Positions 10,560-19,213 of a DNA stretch of 64,000 nt are shown here, piece by piece. Under the pieces are notes generated by a model that searched no databases, was not told the DNA's origin, and was given only the letters and a program-made list of their open reading frames with translations. The stretch spans positions 5,379,501 to 5,443,500 of the forward strand of contig NZ_CP108644.1 of the NCBI RefSeq assembly GCF_041435495.1. Direction: 5' to 3'. Source of the stretch: Streptomyces sp. NBC_01116 (GTDB taxonomy: Bacteria; Actinomycetota; Actinomycetes; Streptomycetales; Streptomycetaceae). Numbering within the stretch: the stretch's first letter is position 1; every line of letters starts with the position of its first letter. The translations under genes were made by a program, and so were the position numbers.

Positions 10560-11243
10560 ATGCCCCGGGTGCTCGTGGTGGAAGACGATGTGCAGCTGGT
10601 CCGCGCCCTCAAGATCAACCTCCAGGCCCGCAGCTACGACGTCGAGGAGGCTTCCGACGGCGGTTCCGCCCTCCGGCTCGCCGCGACCTGCAAGCCGGAC
10701 GTCATCGTGCTGGACCTCGGCCTGCCGGACATGGACGGCGTCGAGCTGATCACGATGATCCGGGGCTGGAGCCGGGTGCCGATCCTCGTCCTGTCCGCCC
10801 GCCACATGTCCGAGGACAAGGTGCGGGCCCTGGACGCCGGGGCCGACGACTACGTGACCAAGCCCTTCAGCATGGACGAACTGCTGGCCCGGCTGCGCGC
10901 GGCCACCCGGCGGCGGCAGGCGACCGCCGAGACGCCGGAACCGACCGTCGTCACCACGGACGGCTTCACCATCGACCTGGCGGCGAAGAAGGTCCAGCGC
11001 GACTCCGGCACCGTCCGGCTGACCCCGACCGAATGGCATCTCCTCGAAATCCTGGTCACCAGCCCCGGCCGCCTGGTGTCCCAGCGCGCGCTCCTGCGGG
11101 AGGTCTGGGGGCCCACCTACGCGGAGAACACCAACTACCTGCGGGTCTACATGGCCCAGCTGCGGCGCAAGCTCGAAGCGGACCCCGCCCACCCCCGGTA
11201 TCTGATCACCGAACCGGGCATGGGCTACCGCTTCGAGCCCTGA
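10560..11243 (+). CDS. kdpE: KdpE-type OmpR-family response regulator
   Basis: A 227-residue response regulator: receiver domain with VVEDD acidic pair, VIVLDLGLPD phospho-acceptor Asp, LSARH and DYVTKPFSMDELLAR, then an OmpR-type winged helix (LTPTEWHLLEILVTSPGRLV, ending TEPGMGYRFEP). It should activate kdp transcription when phosphorylated by KdpD. The ATG at 10560 follows an AAGGAG at a rather long spacing (about 14 nt). Order kdpE then kdpD is the reverse of E. coli. Confidence 0.94.
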   Translation: MPRVLVVEDDVQLVRALKINLQARSYDVEEASDGGSALRLAATCKPDVIVLDLGLPDMDGVELITMIRGWSRVPILVLSARHMSEDKVRALDAGADDYVTKPFSMDELLARLRAATRRRQATAETPEPTVVTTDGFTIDLAAKKVQRDSGTVRLTPTEWHLLEILVTSPGRLVSQRALLREVWGPTYAENTNYLRVYMAQLRRKLEADPAHPRYLITEPGMGYRFEP

Positions 11244-11277
11244 CGCCCCATCCACCACGGAAGAACGAGAAGTCATC

Positions 11278-13797
11278 ATGGGACGCGGAAAGCTGCGGAT
11301 CTACCTGGGCGCGGCGCCGGGCGTCGGCAAGACGTACGCGATGCTCTCGGAAGCCCACCGGCGGGTGGAGCGGGGCACCGACGCGGTCATCGGATTCGTG
11401 GAGCACCACAACAGGCCGCGGACCGAGGTGATGCTCCACGGTCTGGAGCTCCTGCCGCGCCGGGAGCTGGAGTACCGGGGCTCGGTGTTCACGGAGATGG
11501 ATGTGGACGCGGTGCTGGAGCGTGCCCCGGCCGTGGCCCTGGTCGACGAGCTGGCCCACACCAACGTCCCCGGTTCGCGCAACGCCAAGCGCTGGCAGGA
11601 CGTCGAGGAGTTGCTCAGGGCCGGGATCGACGTCATATCGACGGTCAACATCCAGCACCTGGAGTCGCTGGGCGACGTGGTGGAGTCGATCACCGGGGTC
11701 CGGCAGCGCGAGACCGTCCCCGACGAGGTGGTCCGCCGGGCCGACCAGATCGAGCTGGTCGACATGTCGCCCCAGGCGCTGCGCCGCCGGATGGCGCACG
11801 GGAACATCTACCAGCCCGACAAGATGGACGCTGCCCTCTCGAACTACTTCCGTCCCGGCAACCTCACCGCCCTGCGCGAGCTGGCCCTGCTCTGGGTCGC
11901 CGACCGGGTCGACGAGTACCTCCAGCAGTACCGGGGCGAGCACAACATCCGCACCACCTGGCAGGCCCGCGAACGCATCGTCGTCGGACTGACCGGCGGA
12001 CCCGAGGGCCGCACCCTCATCCGCCGCGCCTCCCGCCTCGCGGAGAAGGGGGCCGGCGGCGAGGTGCTGGCCGTCTACATCGCGGCGAGCGACGGGCTGA
12101 AGGCGGTGTCGCCCAAGGAACTGGCCGTCCAGCGCACCCTGGTCGAGGACCTCGGCGGCACCTTCCACCACGTCATCGGCGACGACGTGCCCTCGGCCCT
12201 GCTGGAGTTCGCCCGCGGGGTCAACGCCACCCAGATCGTCCTCGGCGTCAGCCGGCGCAAGACCTGGCAGTACGCGTTCGGGCCCGGCGTCAGCGCCACC
12301 GTCGCCCGCGAGTCCGGTCCGGACCTGGACGTCCACATGGTCACCCACGACTCCGTCGCCAAGGGCCGCGGCCTGCCCGTGGGCCGCGGCGCCCGGCTCG
12401 GCCGCGCCCGCGTCGTCTGGGGCTGGCTCGTCGGCGTCACCGGGCCCGCCCTCCTCGCCCTGCTGCTCAGCACCGTCGTCCCGGACCTCGGGCTCGCCAA
12501 CGACATGCTGCTGTTCCTCACCGCCACCGTCGCTGCCGCCCTGCTCGGCGGCATGCTGCCCGCCCTCGCCTCGGCGGCCTTCGGCTCCCTGCTGCTGAAC
12601 TACTACTTCACCCCGCCCCTGGGCCGGTTCACGATCGCCGATCCCAAGAACATCGTCGCCATCGTGATCTTCGTCGGGGTGGCCGTGTCCGTCGCCTCCG
12701 TCGTCGACCTGGCGGCCCGCCGCACCCACCAGGCGGCCCGGCTGCGCGCCGAGTCGGAGATCCTCTCCTTCCTCGCGGGCAGCGTCCTGCGCGGCGAGAC
12801 CGCCCTGGACGCCCTGCTGGAGAGGGTCCGCGAGACCTTCGCCATGGACTCCGTCGCCCTCCTGGAGCGGACGGCCGAGGTCGAACCCTGGTCCTGTACG
12901 GCGGCGGTCGGCACCCGCCCCGTCGAACGCCCAGAGGACGCCGACGTCGACATACCGGTGGGGGAGAACCTGGCACTGGTCCTGAGCGGCCGGGCGCTGC
13001 CCGCCGAGGACCGCCGGGTCCTGGGAGCCTTCGCCGCCCAGGCAGCCGTGGCGCTGGACCGCCGGCGCCTGGTCGACCAGGCCGAGGAGGCGCGCAAACT
13101 CGCCGAGGGCGACCGCTTCCGCACCGCCCTCCTCGCCGCCGTCAGCCACGACCTGCGCACCCCGCTCGCCGGCATCAAGGCCTCGGTCACCTCGCTGCGC
13201 TCCCGCGACGTCGCCTGGTCGGAGACCGACCGCGAGGCCCTGCTCGAAGGGATCGAGGACGGCGCCGACCGGCTCTCGGCCCTGATCGGCAACCTCCTGG
13301 ACATGTCCCGCCTGAACACGGGCACCGTGGTCCCGCTGATCCGGGAGACGGACCTGGACGAAGTCGTCCCCATGGCGCTGGGCGGCGTCCCGGACGGGAG
13401 CGTGGAGCTGGACATCCCGGAGACGCTGCCCATGGTCGCCGTCGACCGCGGGCTGCTGGAACGCATCGTCGCCAACATCGTCGAGAACGCCGTCAAGTAC
13501 AGCCCCGAGGACCGGCCCGTGCTCGTCTCCGCCAGCACACTGCGCGACCGCGTCGAACTCCGCGTCGTCGACCGCGGCCCCGGCGTCCCCGACACGGCCA
13601 AGGAGCACATATTCGAGCCGTTCCAGCGACTCGGCGACGCCCCGAGGGGCGCGGGTGTCGGGCTCGGCCTGGCCGTCGCACGGGGCTTCACCGAGGCGAT
13701 ACGGGCCACCCTCACCGCCGAGGACACGCCCGGGGGCGGTCTCACCATGGTCCTCACGCTGCCCCGCGGCAACACCGGCCGGACCCGCGACGCGTGA
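11278..13797 (+). CDS. kdpD: KdpD, potassium/turgor-sensing histidine kinase
   Basis: An 839-residue sensor kinase. Order: N-terminal KdpD domain with Walker A (GAAPGVGKT, residues about 11-19) and DELAHTNVPG; a Usp-like domain (VGLTGGPEGRTLIRRAS); four closely spaced transmembrane helices (about 380-480); a GAF-like region; the H-box SHDLRTPL; and the ATPase boxes NIVENAVKYS and GVGLGLAVARG. It phosphorylates KdpE in response to low potassium or high osmolarity. It lies 34 nt after kdpE and is surely co-transcribed with it. Confidence 0.97.
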   Translation: MGRGKLRIYLGAAPGVGKTYAMLSEAHRRVERGTDAVIGFVEHHNRPRTEVMLHGLELLPRRELEYRGSVFTEMDVDAVLERAPAVALVDELAHTNVPGSRNAKRWQDVEELLRAGIDVISTVNIQHLESLGDVVESITGVRQRETVPDEVVRRADQIELVDMSPQALRRRMAHGNIYQPDKMDAALSNYFRPGNLTALRELALLWVADRVDEYLQQYRGEHNIRTTWQARERIVVGLTGGPEGRTLIRRASRLAEKGAGGEVLAVYIAASDGLKAVSPKELAVQRTLVEDLGGTFHHVIGDDVPSALLEFARGVNATQIVLGVSRRKTWQYAFGPGVSATVARESGPDLDVHMVTHDSVAKGRGLPVGRGARLGRARVVWGWLVGVTGPALLALLLSTVVPDLGLANDMLLFLTATVAAALLGGMLPALASAAFGSLLLNYYFTPPLGRFTIADPKNIVAIVIFVGVAVSVASVVDLAARRTHQAARLRAESEILSFLAGSVLRGETALDALLERVRETFAMDSVALLERTAEVEPWSCTAAVGTRPVERPEDADVDIPVGENLALVLSGRALPAEDRRVLGAFAAQAAVALDRRRLVDQAEEARKLAEGDRFRTALLAAVSHDLRTPLAGIKASVTSLRSRDVAWSETDREALLEGIEDGADRLSALIGNLLDMSRLNTGTVVPLIRETDLDEVVPMALGGVPDGSVELDIPETLPMVAVDRGLLERIVANIVENAVKYSPEDRPVLVSASTLRDRVELRVVDRGPGVPDTAKEHIFEPFQRLGDAPRGAGVGLGLAVARGFTEAIRATLTAEDTPGGGLTMVLTLPRGNTGRTRDA

Positions 13798-13857
13798 GAC
13801 CGCACCTCATGAAAGCACCGGGAGCCTGAACGCCGGGGGAGAAGGCTGGAGCGACGA

Positions 13858-13891
13858 CCGGGGCCGCCACCCCCCACAGGAGAGGCCCCGG
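13858..13891 (+). terminator. possible terminator after kdpD
   Basis: An 8-bp inverted repeat CCGGGGCC / GGCCCCGG with an 18-nt loop, about 60 nt after the kdpD stop. Modest strength, position consistent with the end of the kdpED transcript. Confidence 0.4.
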
Positions 13892-13999
13892 CCGTCTTCC
13901 ACGGGGTCGCAGCACGACCCCGTACTCATCTCAGCGCCATGACTGCGTTTTCTGTCACACCGGGGACCGGCCGACGAATTGTTGCGGGTTGTACAAGTC

Positions 14000-14950
14000 A
14001 TGGACGTGGCCCCCGCCGAGCACGTAGCGTGCTGGTTCGCGCAGGGTTGCGCAGCAGTTGACCAGCTGCGATCGAGGACGGCAGAGCGGGTTGAGGGAGT
14101 GCTGGGGGACGACGCGGAGCTGACTGCCGCGGTGCTCGCGGCACAGGACGGGGACGAGGACGCCTTCCGTGCTGTGTACCGCGCGGTGCAGCCACGGTTG
14201 CTGGGCTACATACGGACGCTGGTCGGGGAGCCGGACGCCGAGGACGTGGCGTCCGAGGCGTGGCTGCAGATCGCGCGCGACCTCGGCCGCTTCAGCGGTG
14301 ACGCCGACCGGTTCCGGGGCTGGGCCGCCCGGATCGCGCGCAACCGCTCGCTGGACCACCTCCGGATGCGCAGCCGCCGCCCCGCGATCGGCGGCGACGA
14401 GACCGAGCTGACCACGCGGGCCGCCGAATCCGACACCGCGGGCGACGCCATCGAGGCGCTGGACACCGACCGCACCATGTCCCTCATCGCCCAGCTGCCG
14501 CAGGACCAGGCCGAGGCCGTCGTGCTCCGGGTGGTCGTCGGGCTTGACGCGAAGAGCGCGGCGCAGACCCTGGGCAAGCGGCCCGGCGCCGTACGCACCG
14601 CCGCCCACCGCGGCCTCAAGCGACTGGCCGAACTCCTCGGCGCGGAGCATCCCGGGACGAACCGCGCCGGCGACGCGTTCCCCGTGGACGGCGCCTCCGC
14701 GGACGACGCCCCGGCTCCTGCCCCGGACCCGATTCCGGCCCCGGCCCCGGCTCCGATTCAGGCTCCGGCTCCTGCCTCGGCCCCGGTCCCTGCTCAGGGC
14801 GCCGACGACGGCGCGGGACAGGAGGCGGGCGGTGGCGCCGGGCTCGGCGCCGTGCCCGCGCAGCGCCCCGGGCGGGGCGGTCCGGCGGCGCCCGCCGGAG
14901 TCACTCCCGGTGTGACGCATTTGCGACCGTGGACGCAGAAGGACATGTGA
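14000..14950 (+). CDS. ECF RNA polymerase sigma factor with Pro/Ala-rich C-terminal tail
   Basis: An extracytoplasmic-function sigma factor of up to 316 residues. Region 2 is seen in AFRAVYRAVQPRLLGYIRTL and DVASEAWLQIARDLGRF; region 4 in LPQDQAEAVVLRVVVGLDAK and RPGAVRTAAHRGLKRL. After about residue 220 comes a low-complexity tail of Pro-Ala repeats ending HLRPWTQKDM. The start is uncertain: ATG 14000 is used, but GTG 14099 (VLGDDAEL) would also leave region 2 intact and no candidate has a clear ribosome-binding site. It is coupled by TGATG to a membrane protein that may be its regulator. Confidence 0.87.
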   Translation: MDVAPAEHVACWFAQGCAAVDQLRSRTAERVEGVLGDDAELTAAVLAAQDGDEDAFRAVYRAVQPRLLGYIRTLVGEPDAEDVASEAWLQIARDLGRFSGDADRFRGWAARIARNRSLDHLRMRSRRPAIGGDETELTTRAAESDTAGDAIEALDTDRTMSLIAQLPQDQAEAVVLRVVVGLDAKSAAQTLGKRPGAVRTAAHRGLKRLAELLGAEHPGTNRAGDAFPVDGASADDAPAPAPDPIPAPAPAPIQAPAPASAPVPAQGADDGAGQEAGGGAGLGAVPAQRPGRGGPAAPAGVTPGVTHLRPWTQKDM

Positions 14951-16077
14951 TGGCCGACGAGCACTACGAGTGGCTTGACAAGGACGCGGCGGAGAGATTG
15001 CTCCGCGGCGAACCGGTCGTCCCCGTCGGCGACGAGGCCCGCACCGACGCCATCCGGCTCTCCGAAGCGCTCGGCGCCGCCCGTGCGGAGCTGCGGCCTC
15101 CGGCAGGTGAACTCCCCGGCGAGAGCGCGGTCCTGGCCGCGTTCCGGCAGGCCGGCCACGGCGACGGCGTGGACCGGCTCGCGGGCCGTGCCGCGGGCGC
15201 GGCCGTCCCCGGCCGGCCCGGTCTGCTGCACGCCGTCCACATCGGCGCCGCCCCCGACACCCCGGTCCGCCGCCCGCGCTGGAGCAGGCCGGTCCGCTTC
15301 GGTCTGGTCGCCTCGCTGGCGGGCTGTGCGCTCGGCGGGGTGGCGGTCGCCGCCGGTACGGGCGTGTTCACCGGGACCTTCGGCGGGCAGGGTTCGCCCG
15401 TGCCGGCCACCTCCGTATCGGCCGCCGCGACCCCGGGGCCGCTGATCTCCGGCGGGGCCGCCGAGCACCCGTCGTCCCCGGCGGACCCGTCCTCGCCCGA
15501 CGAGCCGGAGGCCCACTCCTCGCCCGCCACCCGGGAGTCCGACGGTTCCGAGAAGCCCGACGGGGCGCGAACCGGCGACACCGACCGGGAGCCCGGCGGG
15601 GACCGCCCGGGCAGCCCGGACCAGCCGGGCGGCGAGGGTCGCGAGGAGACGTCCGGGGGCGGTGACGGCCAGGACGAACGGCCCGGCGGCTCCGGCGACG
15701 ACACGGATTCCGGCAACTGGTACGAGCAGTCCGTCAAGGCCTGCAAGGCCTTCCGCGACGGGACCCTGGACGACCGGAGCCGACAGCGGCTGATCCGGTT
15801 CGCGAAGGGCGAGAAGAACCTGGAGCGCTTCTGCGGCCGCCTCCTCGACGAGGACGGCGGAAGCGGTGGCAACGGCGGCTCCGGTGGCGGTGGCGACGAC
15901 GACGATGACGACGACGACGATCAGGGCGGGCCGGGCGACGGCAACGGCGGCTTGCCGCCCGTCTCCTTCCACCCCGTTCCGCGCTCCGGCGTGGCCCCGG
16001 AGGCGAAGGCCGGGACGGACACCGGGGTCCCACCGCTCCCGAAGACCTCCGACGCGGACTCCGCGTTCGCCCGCTGA
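14950..16077 (+). CDS. single-pass membrane protein coupled to ECF sigma factor
   Basis: A 375-residue protein whose ATG shares its A with the TGA of the sigma gene, so the two are translationally coupled. The cytoplasmic N-terminus (MADEHYEWLDKDAAERLLRG) is typical of proteins paired with this sigma class in Streptomyces. One transmembrane segment near residue 120 (FGLVASLAGCALGGVAVAAG) is followed by a long extracellular Ser/Pro/Glu/Asp-rich region, a short cysteine-containing helical part, and a Gly/Asp run of eight or more Asp residues. By position it could act as an anti-sigma factor, but I see no zinc-binding anti-sigma motif. Function inferred from context only. Confidence 0.75.
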   Translation: MADEHYEWLDKDAAERLLRGEPVVPVGDEARTDAIRLSEALGAARAELRPPAGELPGESAVLAAFRQAGHGDGVDRLAGRAAGAAVPGRPGLLHAVHIGAAPDTPVRRPRWSRPVRFGLVASLAGCALGGVAVAAGTGVFTGTFGGQGSPVPATSVSAAATPGPLISGGAAEHPSSPADPSSPDEPEAHSSPATRESDGSEKPDGARTGDTDREPGGDRPGSPDQPGGEGREETSGGGDGQDERPGGSGDDTDSGNWYEQSVKACKAFRDGTLDDRSRQRLIRFAKGEKNLERFCGRLLDEDGGSGGNGGSGGGGDDDDDDDDDQGGPGDGNGGLPPVSFHPVPRSGVAPEAKAGTDTGVPPLPKTSDADSAFAR

Positions 16078-16446
16078 CGGTCGTGCCTCGCCCGCCCGCC
16101 CGGCGGTCCGGCCGGTTCGCCGATGGCCGGAACCACCTGCTGTTGACCTGAACCGCTCGCTGGTGAACGGACCCACCCGTTGACGGCCTGAACCCCCCGC
16201 TGACCTGCGGTTCCGCGCTCCCCGTGCGCGGCCCCGGCGGTCAGGTGTGACGTTTTTCGGAGGCCGGGCGCAGTAGAGAGTGAGCCGACTGGTCATCGGC
16301 CGCGCAACGAGCCGGGGTTCCCCCCGTACCTTCGGCTCAGCGCATCGGCGCGGGCGGGACACGTTCCCCCGGTCCCGCCCGCGCCCTCTCCTCCCTCGTC
16401 CGCCGTACGCCGGATCACCGGCCGGCAGCGGGCCATCCGTTCCGGA
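16078..16446. terminator. intergenic region with 14-bp perfect bidirectional hairpin
   Basis: About 370 bp between convergent genes with no gene. A perfect 14-bp stem (GGCGCGGGCGGGAC at 16347-16360, complement at 16372-16385, 11-nt loop) should terminate transcription from both sides. Upstream of it, GTGTGACGTTTTTCGG near 16246 followed by a GAGAGTGAG element could mark a promoter for a short RNA of about 130 nt ending at the hairpin; that is speculative. Confidence 0.55.
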
Positions 16447-17604
16447 TCACCAGGAGACGACGACCTTGTCGCCGTTCTTCACCTGGTCGAACAGGGCCGC
16501 GACCTTCTTCTTGTCCCGCACGTTGACGCAGCCGTGCGAGGCGCCGCCGTAACCGTTGGCCGCGAAGTCGGCGGAGTAGTGGACCGCCTGGCCGCCGCTG
16601 AAGAACAGGGCGTACGGCATCGGGGTGTCGTAGAGCGTCGACACGTGGTCGCGGGACTTCCAGAACACCTCGAACACGCCCTCCCGGGTGGGCGTGTACT
16701 CCGAGCCGAACCGCACGTCCATCGCGGAGACGACCTCGCCGTCGTTCATCCACGCCAGGGTCCGGCTCTTCTTGCTGATGCACAGGACCCGGCCCTTCAG
16801 GCACCGTTCGTCCGGAGCGGCCACCGGCCGCTCGGTCGGCGGGTCCAGCTCGGCGGCGGTCGGCACCCGGGTCATCGCCAGCAGCCGCTGCCAGGTGACC
16901 GCGTCGGTGCTTCCGGTGACCGGCAGCCGCCGCTTGGCCTGAAAGGACCGTACGGAGTCGGCGGTGACGGAGCCGTAGTAGCCGGTGGGATTGCGCCCGA
17001 AGTGGCCGATCTGGCGGAGCCGGGCCTGGAGTTCCCGCACCTGGTCGCTCTCGGACCCCGTACGCATCAGGGCGCGCGGCGGCGGTGCGGTGCTCGGCTC
17101 CGGGGCCGGCCGGGCCGTCGTCGGGGCCGGGGCGGCGGTGGAGGACGGCGGGCTGGGCGGCGGTGCGGTGGCGGGCTTCGCGTCCTCGGTCACGGGGGCC
17201 GGGGCGGTGAGGAAGGGGCTCGGGGTCGGCGCGGCGGCCTGCGTGGCCCGCACCGGCGGCGGCACGTCCTGCGCCCCCTCGGCGGTCCCGGGCTCGCATC
17301 CCGTCGCGAGGGCGGCCAGCGCGACCAGGGAAACGGCGGCGACACGGCGCCCCTGGCCCCTTCCGCCCGCGTGCCGCCCCTCGGCCGCACCCGGCGGCCG
17401 CTGCTGCGGTCCCGGCCCCGGCCCCGGTCCCTGCCCCTGCTCCGGTCCAGGTCCCGATTCCTGCCCCTGCTCCGGTCCAGGTCCCGATTCCTGCCCCTGC
17501 TCCGGTCCAGGTCCCGATTCCTGCCCCGGTGCCGCTCCGGTGACCCGTGCCCCTCCCGTGCCCCTCGCTCCCCGGCCGTCCCACCCGCTGTCCGTGCCCG
17601 TCAT
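16447..17604 (-). CDS. L,D-transpeptidase (YkuD) lipoprotein with PG-binding domain
   Basis: A 385-residue predicted envelope protein. The first 87 residues are Gly/Pro-rich and include three identical GPGPEQGQES units; then a hydrophobic segment with lipobox LATGC (Cys 103), a Pro/Ala/Thr linker, a peptidoglycan-binding domain (SDQVRELQARLRQIG...VTADSVRSFQAKRRLPVTG), and a YkuD domain with the full catalytic motif HYSADFAANGYGGASHGCVN. Such enzymes make 3-3 crosslinks in peptidoglycan. The ATG at 17604 has GGGGGA 6 nt upstream. The long segment before the lipobox is unusual for a lipoprotein; it may instead be a type II anchor. Confidence 0.88.
   Translation of the reverse strand: MTGTDSGWDGRGARGTGGARVTGAAPGQESGPGPEQGQESGPGPEQGQESGPGPEQGQGPGPGPGPQQRPPGAAEGRHAGGRGQGRRVAAVSLVALAALATGCEPGTAEGAQDVPPPVRATQAAAPTPSPFLTAPAPVTEDAKPATAPPPSPPSSTAAPAPTTARPAPEPSTAPPPRALMRTGSESDQVRELQARLRQIGHFGRNPTGYYGSVTADSVRSFQAKRRLPVTGSTDAVTWQRLLAMTRVPTAAELDPPTERPVAAPDERCLKGRVLCISKKSRTLAWMNDGEVVSAMDVRFGSEYTPTREGVFEVFWKSRDHVSTLYDTPMPYALFFSGGQAVHYSADFAANGYGGASHGCVNVRDKKKVAALFDQVKNGDKVVVSW
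17431..17520. repeat. three perfect 30-bp tandem repeats inside the transpeptidase gene
   Basis: Units 17431-17460, 17461-17490 and 17491-17520 are identical. They are read on the minus strand as ten-residue GPGPEQGQES units in the cytoplasm-side N-terminal region. Exact identity at the DNA level indicates recent slippage, so copy number probably varies between strains. Confidence 0.95.
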
Positions 17605-17847
17605 GCCCGGTCCCCCTGAATCGCCCGCCGGCCGGTGCCTCCGGTACGGAATTCCCGTACGGCCCGGTCCCCGCATACTCCGCCGGACGCAAGGCGCGCG
17701 TCCAGCCCCCCCCCGAGGGGGCGCCCGGTGGATCATGGCCGGGTCCCGCCCGCCGGGCCCGCCCCCTCCCGCGTGGCGCCGGACCGGCGATATCGCCTGG
17801 TGAAACCCCCTGGACGACACCCCGTACGGGCGTGCGAGACTCCGTCC

Positions 17848-18540
17848 ATGCTGGGTGTCACCGATCTTCCGACTTATCTCGCCGGTCTGGCGCTGATCGT
17901 TCTTCTGCCGGGGCCGAACTCGCTGTACGTGCTCTCCGTCGCCGCCCGGCGCGGGGTGCGCACCGGCTACACGGCCGCCGCGGGCGTCTGGACCGGGGAC
18001 GCCATCCTGATGACGCTCTCCGCGCTCGGCGCCGCGTCCCTGCTCCAGACCACGCCCCTGCTCTTCGCGATCGTCAAGTACGCGGGCGCGGCCTATCTGA
18101 CCTGGATGGCCATCGGGATGCTGCGGGCGGCCGTGTCCCTGTGGCGCGAGCGGCACCGGCGTACCGCCGAACTCGTGGAGACGGTGGACGCCGCCGGGAC
18201 GGCTGACGCGGCCGGAGCCTCCGGGGCGACGGCCCCCGTGGAGCGGCCCTACCGCAGGGCCCTGGTGGTCAGCCTGGTCAACCCGAAGGCGATCCTGTTC
18301 CTGATCTCCTTCTTCGTCCAGTTCGTCGACCCGGGCTACGCCTACCCGGCGCTGTCGTTCCTGGTGCTCGGCACGCTGCTCCAGCTCGCCAGCTTCGCGT
18401 ACCTCTCGGTGCTGATCTTCGGCGGCACCCGCCTGGCCGCCGCCTTCCGGCGCCGTAAGCGCCTGTCGGCGGGGGCCACTTCCGCGGCGGGTGTCCTGTT
18501 CCTCGGGTTCGCGGCCAAGCTCTCGTTCAGCAGCGTGTAG
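17848..18540 (+). CDS. LysE/RhtB family exporter
   Basis: A 230-residue membrane protein with about six helices. It carries the LysE-family start (LIVLLPGPNSLYVLSVAARRG, with the conserved PGPN) and the VNPKAILFLISFFVQFVDP segment. The family exports amino acids or their derivatives. A hydrophilic Ala/Gly insertion separates the two halves. It is convergent with a MarR-family gene that could be functionally related. The ATG at 17848 was chosen because PGPN falls at the usual distance; no strong ribosome-binding site is visible. Confidence 0.9.
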   Translation: MLGVTDLPTYLAGLALIVLLPGPNSLYVLSVAARRGVRTGYTAAAGVWTGDAILMTLSALGAASLLQTTPLLFAIVKYAGAAYLTWMAIGMLRAAVSLWRERHRRTAELVETVDAAGTADAAGASGATAPVERPYRRALVVSLVNPKAILFLISFFVQFVDPGYAYPALSFLVLGTLLQLASFAYLSVLIFGGTRLAAAFRRRKRLSAGATSAAGVLFLGFAAKLSFSSV

Positions 18541-18568
18541 GCGCGTACGGGACGGGAGCCGGGCGCCC

Positions 18569-19030
18569 TCAGTGGTGCCAGGCCTTGCCCCCGACGTTGT
18601 GGATCATCCGCTGGAGCACCTTCAGCGCGGCGACGAACTCCGCCTCGGGGATGCCCTCGTGGATCTCCGCGCTCGCCCGCGTGACACGGGCGTACGCCTT
18701 CTCGCGCAGCGCCCGTCCCTCGGCCGTGATCCGCAGCCGGGCCCCGGAGTCCTCGGTGACCAGCCCCCGTTCGAGGAGGCTCCCGACGGCTTCCTCCATG
18801 CCGTCCGCCCCGGTGTCGAGGTAGCCGCTGAGCATGGTGACCAGCTCGGCCCGGCCCCGCCCCTCCTCGTCCGCGCCCTCCAGTTGGTTGAGCACCCACC
18901 AGGGAGGCTGGGTGAGTCCGTGTTCGGCCAGCGCGGACCGGATGTGGGTGACCGTCGCCTCGTGCGCGGCCCAGCTCCAGTAGCCGATCGGCTGGCGGGC
19001 GAGTCCTGCGTCGTCGTGTGAGTAGTTCAT
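18569..19030 (-). CDS. MarR family transcriptional regulator
   Basis: A 153-residue regulator with a winged-helix core of MarR type (LTQPPWWVLNQLE; AVGSLLERGLVTEDSGARLRITAEGRAL). The recognition helix region is slightly atypical, and the Trp-rich N-terminus (IGYWSWAAHEA) resembles a Streptomyces subgroup of the family. The ligand is unknown. It converges with the LysE exporter, with 28 nt between stops, and faces the glycopolymer locus upstream. Confidence 0.85.
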   Translation of the reverse strand: MNYSHDDAGLARQPIGYWSWAAHEATVTHIRSALAEHGLTQPPWWVLNQLEGADEEGRGRAELVTMLSGYLDTGADGMEEAVGSLLERGLVTEDSGARLRITAEGRALREKAYARVTRASAEIHEGIPEAEFVAALKVLQRMIHNVGGKAWHH

Positions 19031-19213
19031 GCCTCAGAACGTAGAACCTCAAGCAAAGTCGAGGTCAAGCCCTCTCGTTCGACGCGCTCTCCGGCACGCG
19101 TGCCCGGTCATTCCGCGGACGCGCAGAGTTCACCCGCTGTCGTGGCGGGCGTCACCCGATCCTCCCGCCGTCTCACTAGGTTGTCGGGACCATGATCGAA
19201 GGCGAGGGCACGC

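Noticed and set aside
17431..17520. Tandem repeats considered as a CRISPR array
   Set aside because: Units are directly adjacent without spacers and are in frame within a coding sequence.
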